Part shown: positions 6,136 through 10,673 of the stretch, in pieces
How positions within the stretch are numbered: the first letter of the stretch is position 1
Layout: the number at the start of each line of letters is the position of its first letter
Origin: Synechococcaceae cyanobacterium RL_1_2
Lineage (GTDB): Bacteria; Cyanobacteriota; Cyanobacteriia; Cyanobacteriales; JAAUPO01
Reading direction: 5' to 3'
Assembly (NCBI GenBank): GCA_012033095.1
Contig: JAAUPO010000032.1
Coordinates: 1-10,673 of the forward strand
DNA: 10,673 bases
Translations under genes and position numbers: made by a program
Notes under the pieces: model-generated
What the model was told of the DNA's origin: nothing
The model's database searches: none
What the model saw: only the letters and a program-made list of their open reading frames with translations

Positions 6136-6158
6136 TTTTAAAATATCGTATTTTAAAA
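6136..6158. promoter_or_regulatory. AT-rich perfect inverted repeat upstream of the ureohydrolase gene
   Basis: The arms TTTTAAAATA (6136-6145) and TATTTTAAAA (6149-6158) are exact inverted repeats around TCG, ending 23 bases before the GTG start at 6182. The position suits an operator or an mRNA hairpin close to the ribosome site. A TTGACT hexamer at 6100-6105 could be a -35 but has no well-spaced -10. No guanidine riboswitch motif (ACGR loops) was seen here. Confidence 0.45.
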
Positions 6159-6181
6159 ATCATTTATTGCTTTAAAAAACT

Positions 6182-7231
6182 GTGGAAATATTTAATCCCA
6201 ATGGCATTACCCGCCCCAATGGCAATTTTTTTGGCTTCCCCTATCCTTGGCAAGATAGTGCTATTGTGTTTTTTCCTGTGCCCTGGGATGCCACTACTTC
6301 CTATGGAGATGGAGCTTGTCATGGCCCCCAATCCATGATTGATGCTTCGGTGCAGTTGGATTTTTATGATCCTACCGTGCCCCAAGCTTGGCAAATTGGC
6401 CATGGGACCTATCCCCTGCCCCGAAATTGGTTGGCCAAAAATTTAACCACTAGGGCGATCGCGAAGCAATTAATTGAAGCCCTTGAGGAAGATCCCACCG
6501 TCACTGATGAACCGAAGTTTAAACAACAATTAGAGTTAGTCAATCAGGCTTCAGGGGAACTTAACCATTATGTTTATCAGCAATGCCAACAATTTTTACA
6601 GGCCCATCAGTTAGTTGGGCTAGTGGGGGGAGATCATAGTTGTCCTTTGGGTTACATCCAGGCTCTGACGGAAACCTATGAAGGCTTTGGCATTTTACAC
6701 ATCGATGCCCATTGTGATCTGCGTCAAGCTTATGAAGGCTTCACTTATTCCCATGCCTCGGTCATGTATAACGTCTTGCAATTACCCCATCACGATCGCG
6801 TCCAGAGGATCGTACAGGTGGGCATTCGTGACTATTGCCTAGAGGAAATCGAGCTGATTGGCCAGGATCCTCGTTTGGTGTTGGTGAGCGATCGGGAATT
6901 AAAACATAACCATTACCTAGGCCAATCCTGGGCTGAGCAATGTGAAACCATCCTGAACCATTTACCTCCCTTGGTCTATGTTAGCTTTGATATTGATGGC
7001 TTAGATCCCCGCTTTTGTCCCCATACTGGCACTCCGGTACCGGGGGGGTTAGAGTTTGACCAAGCACTATTTTTAATTGAAATGGTGATTAGCTCTGGCC
7101 GGAAAATCATCGGATTTGATTTATGTGAAGTGGCCCCCGGCCCCACCGATGAATGGGATGCAAATGTCGGAGCACGCATTCTTTATCGTCTATCGAATTT
7201 AATGTATAAATCCCAGCGATCGTCAATTTAG
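6182..7231 (+). CDS. Ureohydrolase: agmatinase/arginase/guanidinase family (SpeB-like)
   Basis: A 349-residue member of the binuclear-metal ureohydrolases, cytoplasmic enzymes that split a guanidino group to release urea. All six metal ligands are visible: H152 in GGDHS (149-153), D175, H177 and D179 in DAHCD (175-179), and D270 and D272 in SFDIDGLDP (268-276). TGTPVPGG (282-289) and CEVAP (315-319) are also conserved. It is longer than E. coli SpeB (about 306 residues), mainly through an insertion at about 85-140. The substrate is not certain. Agmatine would place it in putrescine synthesis. Some cyanobacterial SpeB-like proteins act on free guanidine, and I cannot exclude that or another guanidino acid. 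The start is GTG at 6182; an in-frame stop at 6173-6175 rules out anything further upstream. The gene is intact and stands alone between repeat-rich spacers. Confidence 0.9.
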   Translation: MEIFNPNGITRPNGNFFGFPYPWQDSAIVFFPVPWDATTSYGDGACHGPQSMIDASVQLDFYDPTVPQAWQIGHGTYPLPRNWLAKNLTTRAIAKQLIEALEEDPTVTDEPKFKQQLELVNQASGELNHYVYQQCQQFLQAHQLVGLVGGDHSCPLGYIQALTETYEGFGILHIDAHCDLRQAYEGFTYSHASVMYNVLQLPHHDRVQRIVQVGIRDYCLEEIELIGQDPRLVLVSDRELKHNHYLGQSWAEQCETILNHLPPLVYVSFDIDGLDPRFCPHTGTPVPGGLEFDQALFLIEMVISSGRKIIGFDLCEVAPGPTDEWDANVGARILYRLSNLMYKSQRSSI

Positions 7232-7327
7232 GCCCCGGTTGATTAAACCCAGCATCAAGCCCATGCCCGTCGGGGGTTTCTTGGCATTGCTTAATTGGGC
7301 AGGAATTATTTCCTCTTCAATGAAAAT
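7223..7327 (-). pseudogene. Possible 3' remnant of a gene cut off by a repeat element
   Basis: On the minus strand the bases next to the 111-bp element read SPIFIEEEIIPAQLSNAKKP, then PTGMGLMLGLINRGLN and a stop at 7223. This has protein-like composition and overlaps the ureohydrolase 3' end by nine bases. Upstream the frame runs into the element and has no natural start, and the DNA beyond the element does not continue the protein. A C-terminal fragment left by an element-linked rearrangement would explain it. The alternative is chance; I do not recognise the fragment. Confidence 0.3.
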
Positions 7328-7438
7328 AGGACTTAGGTACAAGCCCCCTAAATCTCCCAAATTTGGGGGACTTGTTTCAAAGATTGTCCCCAAACATCAT
7401 GGTTTCCAGGACAGAATCTAAATTTTTGCGTAAGTGCT
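7328..7438 (+). mobile_element. 111-bp miniature inverted-repeat element, copy E
   Basis: Runs from AGGACTTAGG to GCGTAAGTGCT. The internal palindrome CCCAAATTTGGGGGACTTG and the block TTGTCCCCAAACATCATGG are shared with the copies at 2495, 4007 and 9512. It is exactly 111 bases long, and both ends have picked up one or two substitutions. It lies 96 bases after the ureohydrolase stop. Its internal palindrome could fold as a hairpin in the transcript and affect termination. The 273 bases beyond it, up to 7711, hold one weak plus-strand ORF and nothing else convincing. Confidence 0.88.
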
Positions 7439-7711
7439 GGAAAATTCAAAGCTTTAGGGTTTTAGGTTGTAGGAAAAGGGAAAAATTGAAAGTCTCCGAT
7501 TGGGTAAATCCTAATGGGGGTTCGCAATGAATTTAAACTTCAAACTTCAACCTTTAAACGTCAAACCACTCAGTCCCCATCAATCTAGCGATCGCCCACA
7601 GGATGGGGACAGGCCAACGTTAGGCATGGTGACCGGTTTCTGGGGAATCCATGTCCTGACCATTGCCAGCATTAGCCTCGTTGGGGTTTTGCCCTGGGGA
7701 CTTGAGCCAAT

Positions 7712-8823
7712 TCATCCGGAGGGTACGGCAGTGCCGCTGGGTTTCAGACCGGAAAACATTTCTGCTAACTGTAATGCTTCCAGGGGTCTGGTTTCCCGTA
7801 ATTTATGCCATACCGATCGCGACATTAATAAACTATGGCTTAGGGGCTCAGCGGAAATTTGTTGTAAATATTCCTCTCGCTCCGGTTGATAATCCCCCGA
7901 TACAATCTCTAGGGGTTGATCGGGATGGGCGGCTAACATTTGGGCAATTTGGTTTAACAGTTGGGGATAGAGCCAAGTATAGGCAGGGTGTACGGTTAAT
8001 TCCAAACGATGGTGGCGGGCTTTTTCCTGGGCGATCGTTAATTTAAAATAACCGATCGCGGCTTTACGCTGGGGTTCAAATACGTATTTTTCAATAATTT
8101 CGGTTTGATTAAACCATTGCTTAACTCGATTGACCGTGCGATCGAGCAAACTCACTTTAAAATCATCCACATTGCGATCGTAAACCTGACGCAAGAGGGG
8201 AGGCATTGCACTGGTATCCAGTTGATAAAGCAAATGGGCATCAGGATTATTCACCGGTAACAAATTGGGTAAGTCCGGTTCTTGCACCGCCAAACTCTGT
8301 AAGGTTTCAGCCCCAATTAACCAATAGGTTAACTTCGCTAGGGGCTGAAAACCGCTTTCTCGATAGATGGCCAAGGTTTGTTTTCATTGACATTAACCTC
8401 TAATAACCAAGTGCGGGCCTCTAGCACCTGTTCAAAACAATGGCGTAAAAGCTTTACCCCTAAACCATGCAGTCCTAAGGCCAGGCAGCGATCTGCTCCT
8501 TGGGGATCAACTAAAATGCGATCGATACGCCAAGTGCTACGACTGCCATTAAAGGGAGAAATTTGCACAACCCCCTTAAACCCCCCCTGGCCCTCCGCTA
8601 CATAGGCCATAAATTCATACTGGCAAGGATTAGGAAACCAGCTTAAAAGCTTCACTAGGGTGTACCAAGACTTCACTTGCAACAACTCATAGCGTAGTGC
8701 TGCTAGCTCCAGGGATTGCTGCTCCCCGTAATAATGTTGGGCTAACACCTCAATCTGATCTAGATCGTGATAGTGGATAGGGCGAATATTAGTTTTCGCC
8801 GGATGCAATTCATGCAAATTCAT
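7712..8823 (-). pseudogene. GNAT-family N-acetyltransferase with C-terminal extension, single frameshift
   Basis: Two overlapping frames join into one protein of about 370 residues if one base is added near 8375-8377. The upstream frame gives IRPIHYHDLDQIE (13-25), WRIDRILVDPQG (98-109), LGVKLLRHCFE and TWLLEVNVNENK (138-149). The downstream frame resumes with ALAIYRESGFQPLAKLTYW, the expected last strand and helix of a GNAT fold (NxxAxxxYxxxGF). A long C-terminal region (about 200 residues) without a recognised domain follows, ending in a Pro/Ser/Gly tail. GNAT enzymes move an acetyl group from acetyl-CoA to an amine; the substrate is unknown here. The pantetheine-binding loop after LVDPQG is less canonical than usual. 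I prefer the ATG at 8823; a TTG at 8850 would add nine residues but lacks a properly spaced Shine-Dalgarno. Confidence 0.8.
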
Positions 8824-8927
8824 AGCAGGGGGTGCATAGCATTGGGTCAACCTCTATTTTAACGTCTTAAATCCTTTTCCGTGCTAGCTTGATGTTGTTA
8901 AATATTTTTGGTCTTGATTTTAAGGCA

Positions 8928-8948
8928 CCCTAGCGCAGCAATCTAGGG
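8928..8948 (-). terminator. Weak hairpin after the flavin reductase gene
   Basis: CCCTAG (8928-8933) and CTAGGG (8943-8948) are exact inverted repeats around nine bases, ten bases beyond the stop of the flavin reductase gene. No T run follows on the minus strand, so a factor-independent terminator is only possible, not shown. Confidence 0.3.
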
Positions 8949-8957
8949 CCCATCGGA

Positions 8958-9440
8958 TTAACCACCATATTGCCAGCCAGTGCTTTCTAACAATAAAGGT
9001 TTCCCTTCTCGATGGCTGCCCGCACCGATCACTTCTCCAACGAATACGTGGTGATCCCCTTGGGCAACTAAACTCACCACCTTACATTCCACATAGCCTA
9101 GGGAATCTTGAATAATGGGACAACCAGTCTGTTCCCCTTCATAAAATTCCACTTCTGCAAACTTATTGCCTACCCTAGTTCTTGGTTTGAAAAATTGCGC
9201 GGCTAAGTCTTTTTGAGTTTCTTCCAAGAAACTAATCGCAAACTTTTCTGTCGCTACGATCATGTCATAGGAGGTGGTGCCTTCTTTCACACAGGCCACT
9301 ACCATGGGGGGTTTAAAAGAGGATTGCATTAACCAACTCACCGTAAACCCATTCATTTCTTCTCCATTTCTGACCCCACAAATGTAAAGACCATGGGGAA
9401 TTTTTAACAACATGTCTTTCTTTGCTTCTTCGTTTAACAA
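8958..9440 (-). CDS. Flavin reductase-like domain protein (FMN-binding split barrel)
   Basis: A 160-residue stand-alone flavin reductase-like protein, the family of NAD(P)H:FMN oxidoreductases that also forms the C-terminal domain of cyanobacterial flavodiiron proteins. The features visible are IPHGLYICG (14-22), NGFTVSWLMQSSFKPPMVV (30-48), FAISFLEE (67-74) and the signature GDHHVFVGEV (128-137), with ESTGWQYGG at the end. It would bind FMN in the cytoplasm and pass electrons from NAD(P)H to flavin or a partner oxygenase; the partner is unknown. The start is TTG at 9440, supported by an AGGAGA Shine-Dalgarno at 9449-9454 with eight bases of spacing. The next ATG, nine codons in, would remove the typical MLNEEAKK beginning. 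The gene is intact. A 111-bp element lies 71 bases upstream. Confidence 0.9.
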   Translation of the reverse strand: MLNEEAKKDMLLKIPHGLYICGVRNGEEMNGFTVSWLMQSSFKPPMVVACVKEGTTSYDMIVATEKFAISFLEETQKDLAAQFFKPRTRVGNKFAEVEFYEGEQTGCPIIQDSLGYVECKVVSLVAQGDHHVFVGEVIGAGSHREGKPLLLESTGWQYGG

Positions 9441-9511
9441 AATTTGACTCTCCTAAAAGTTATTAAGTACATCTTTCTATAAGGATAAGTTAAAGCTAAA
9501 TTTTTATGTAT

Positions 9512-9622
9512 AGGACTTACACACAAGCCCCCTAAATCCACCAAATTGGGGGGACTTGCTTGAACGATTGTCCCCAAACACCATGGTTCCCAGGACAGAA
9601 TCGAAATTTTTGCGTAAGTCCT
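9512..9622 (+). mobile_element. 111-bp miniature inverted-repeat element, copy D (best preserved)
   Basis: AGGACTTACACACAAG at the left and TTTTTGCGTAAGTCCT at the right, exactly 111 bases. It contains the block CGAAATTTTTGCG uninterrupted, which shows the pre-insertion state of the site hit by the nested element at 2508-2623. The inverted termini are about nine to twelve bases. It lies in the gap between the flavin reductase and DUF4079 genes, so it separates them transcriptionally or at least lengthens the leader. Confidence 0.9.
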
Positions 9623-9664
9623 GATGTCGTTTAATCCCTCAACCCTCAAAGAGCGATGATTATC

Positions 9665-9832
9665 ATGGGACGCGATCGCTCCAGGGAAAAGATATTTTTA
9701 CCGTTACATCGCCGTAATAGGCCATGGCAAAAAAAATCTTTCTGGGTTAATCGCTACCGAGAAAGATTGGTGTCGTTAAGGCTAATCATTATTTACGCTA
9801 AAGGAAAAATAATGGGATTACGGCGTTTAAAA
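9665..9832 (+). pseudogene. Possible N-terminal gene fragment (basic, DUF2062-like start)
   Basis: From the ATG at 9665 the frame reads MGRDRSREKIFLPLHRRNRP, followed by further basic residues (WVNRYRERLVSLR). This beginning recalls the N-termini of cyanobacterial DUF2062 membrane proteins. It then loses resemblance and runs antisense into the 3' end of the DUF4079 gene, with no membrane helices. A truncated remnant is possible; an accidental ORF is as likely. No Shine-Dalgarno is evident. Confidence 0.22.
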
Positions 9833-10303
9833 TTACATTCTTTCGATAATTTTTTGCACAATTTGCATCCCAGTGACCGCTTGCCATCCAAACAAACCTA
9901 ATAGGGTTACGTTTAAACTGATATGGCTGTAGCGCGCAATTTCGTTCCCTTTTTTCATCCAAGGTACTAGGGACGCAGATACCCCCATCATTCCTGTCAT
10001 GGCTAAACCGGCTAGGAGGTGAGAACCAACAAATAATTTTCCGTTGTTAACATAGGTTACTGCCATGGCACCGATCGTGCCTAAAATCATGAGGGCAAGA
10101 CAGATCGAGCCAATCTGATAATGTTTATCATTGAATTGCTTTTTGATCAGTTCTTTTTTGGTGGTGGCATCAACGGAACGAATGCGGCGAATTTGCCAAC
10201 CACTATAGAGGGCATATACCGTTAAACCTAATAAAACCCACATGAGGAGGGGGTGACCAAATTGTGACCAGGTTTTAACTGCATCAGGAATTTCGATACT
10301 CAT
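9833..10303 (-). CDS. DUF4079 family membrane protein
   Basis: A 156-residue protein with four predicted membrane helices (about 17-35, 62-84, 90-115 and 128-150). GHPLLMWVLLGL (16-27) lies at the start of helix 1, followed by a basic cytoplasmic-type loop (RRIRSVDATTKK, 39-50). Histidines H17, H61, H95 and H127 sit at helix ends, an arrangement reminiscent of small haem-binding cytochrome b561-like bundles, but haem binding is only inference. The HPxLMW start and length fit the DUF4079 family of cyanobacteria and plastids, whose function is not established. The ATG at 10303 lacks a clear Shine-Dalgarno. The gene is divergent from the small gene at 10399, sharing a 95-base AT-rich promoter region. 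Confidence 0.8.
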   Translation of the reverse strand: MSIEIPDAVKTWSQFGHPLLMWVLLGLTVYALYSGWQIRRIRSVDATTKKELIKKQFNDKHYQIGSICLALMILGTIGAMAVTYVNNGKLFVGSHLLAGLAMTGMMGVSASLVPWMKKGNEIARYSHISLNVTLLGLFGWQAVTGMQIVQKIIERM

Positions 10304-10363
10304 AATTACTGTTACTGCTGTAGGGAATAAATCTAAATTTTTTATAAATTCTTTACGATTTAA

Positions 10364-10388
10364 TATAACTTAATCAATCAACCTTAAG
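10364..10388 (+). promoter_or_regulatory. Candidate -10 and ribosome site of the 69-residue gene
   Basis: TATAAC at 10364-10369 could be a -10, with only a weak TTTATA 17 bases upstream. AAGGA follows, ending about eight bases before the ATG at 10399, and is a good Shine-Dalgarno. The same 95 bases must also serve the divergent DUF4079 gene. Confidence 0.35.
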
Positions 10389-10398
10389 GAATGAGATT

Positions 10399-10608
10399 AT
10401 GCGAGATCAACAACCCCTAATTGCTCCGGAATTAAGGCTAGAGGAAGTCGCCCACCGCATTTTGGATAGCGGCTATATTGCCAGACAAGAATATTTGGAA
10501 ATGATGACCCTATTTTTAAGTGATGACAATCTTAGCGATCGCGATAAATATTTAATTAACCAGATTTTTGACGAAGTGAGAGCGGGCTGTTTAAATTTCA
10601 CAAACTAA
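10399..10608 (+). CDS. Small conserved cyanobacterial protein, 69 residues, unknown function
   Basis: An intact small protein predicted to be almost wholly helical, with no membrane segment and no cysteine motif (a single Cys at 64). The pattern LRLEEVAHRILDSGYIARQE, then LFLSDDNLSDRDKYLINQIFDEVRAG, is of a type I associate with many cyanobacterial genomes: two helices, a SDDxLSxxD turn, and an INxxFDxxRxG ending. The ATG at 10399 is backed by AAGGA eight bases upstream. It may be a small regulatory or structural protein, but no role is known to me. Confidence 0.82.
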   Translation: MRDQQPLIAPELRLEEVAHRILDSGYIARQEYLEMMTLFLSDDNLSDRDKYLINQIFDEVRAGCLNFTN

Positions 10609-10619
10609 TGGTTGATTGC

Positions 10620-10651
10620 TCTGCCCGTTAACTACGATGGGATTGGGCGGA
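10620..10651 (+). terminator. Weak hairpin after the 69-residue gene
   Basis: TCTGCCC (10620-10626) pairs with GGGCGGA (10645-10651) with one wobble, 11 bases after the stop. No immediate T run follows, so this is a poor terminator candidate. Confidence 0.22.
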
Positions 10652-10673
10652 GGTAAGGGGAGTAAAACTTTTA

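Larger units (their letters stand above)
2..10542. repeat. HIP1 octamers (GCGATCGC), ten copies dispersed
   Basis: GCGATCGC begins at 2, 1597, 1852, 2731, 3905, 5346, 6455, 7588, 9672 and 10535. An unbiased sequence of this length would be expected to hold none or one. The coordinates here span the set, not a continuous feature. Copies fall inside genes and in spacers alike, as usual for HIP1 in cyanobacteria, and they are the main evidence for the taxonomic call. Confidence 0.92.

Noticed and set aside
6086..6181. Guanidine riboswitch before the ureohydrolase gene
   Set aside because: The small stem GCC-TCTAA-GGC lacks the ACGR loop and paired-hairpin layout of known guanidine riboswitches.
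7527..7889. Plus-strand 120-codon ORF with a hydrophobic stretch (IHVLTIASISLVGVLPWGL)
   Set aside because: Its second half is antisense to the well-supported GNAT gene. The first 60 residues have a GGGGG before the ATG and one possible membrane helix, but no recognisable end, so it is at best a weak candidate for a small membrane protein.

Overview
The window looks like chromosomal DNA from a unicellular-type cyanobacterium. The octamer GCGATCGC (the HIP1 palindrome that is hugely over-represented in many cyanobacterial genomes) occurs at ten places. Several proteins are of cyanobacterial types: a DUF4079 membrane protein, small conserved unknowns, and a precorrin-4 methyltransferase standing alone outside a cobalamin operon. 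I cannot name the genus from sequence alone. No rRNA, tRNA, CRISPR array, phage module or transposase gene was seen.

Layout. Positions 1-3580 carry a minus-strand group. Read in the direction of transcription it contains a protein of seven LDxL-type repeats (3580-2832, frameshifted), a repeat element, a secreted glycine-zipper protein (2396-1713), a two-anchor coiled-coil membrane protein (1671-451), and a double zinc-ribbon protein running off the left edge (324-1, two frameshifts). Positions 3581-4210 are non-coding and carry one copy of a 111-bp repeat element. cobM (4211-4987, +) follows, then an A-tract region, a 43-codon ORF (5108-5239, +) and a converging conserved gene (5611-5249, -, two compensating frameshifts). 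Positions 5642-6181 are a mosaic of repeats. A ureohydrolase of the agmatinase/arginase/guanidinase family follows (6182-7231, +), then another 111-bp element. On the minus strand come a GNAT acetyltransferase (8823-7712, frameshifted), a flavin reductase domain protein (9440-8958), a third full-length 111-bp element and a DUF4079 membrane protein (10303-9833). A divergent small conserved protein (10399-10608, +) closes the window.

The two strongest signals are not ordinary genes. First, a miniature inverted-repeat element family is present as three complete copies of exactly 111 bp (one of them after subtracting an insertion), plus damaged copies. One copy has been hit by a second 100-bp element with its own inverted ends and a perfect 8-bp target duplication. 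Second, four separate genes are each broken by one or two single-base indels, six in all, and in each case the restored reading frame gives a continuous family-like protein. Either this locus is decaying, or the assembly carries homopolymer-type indel errors. The metabolic genes (cobM, ureohydrolase, flavin reductase) are intact. I see no evidence for a new multi-gene defence or biosynthetic system. The most novel items are the repeat protein, the nested elements, the envelope-protein pair and an AT-rich inverted repeat before the ureohydrolase gene.
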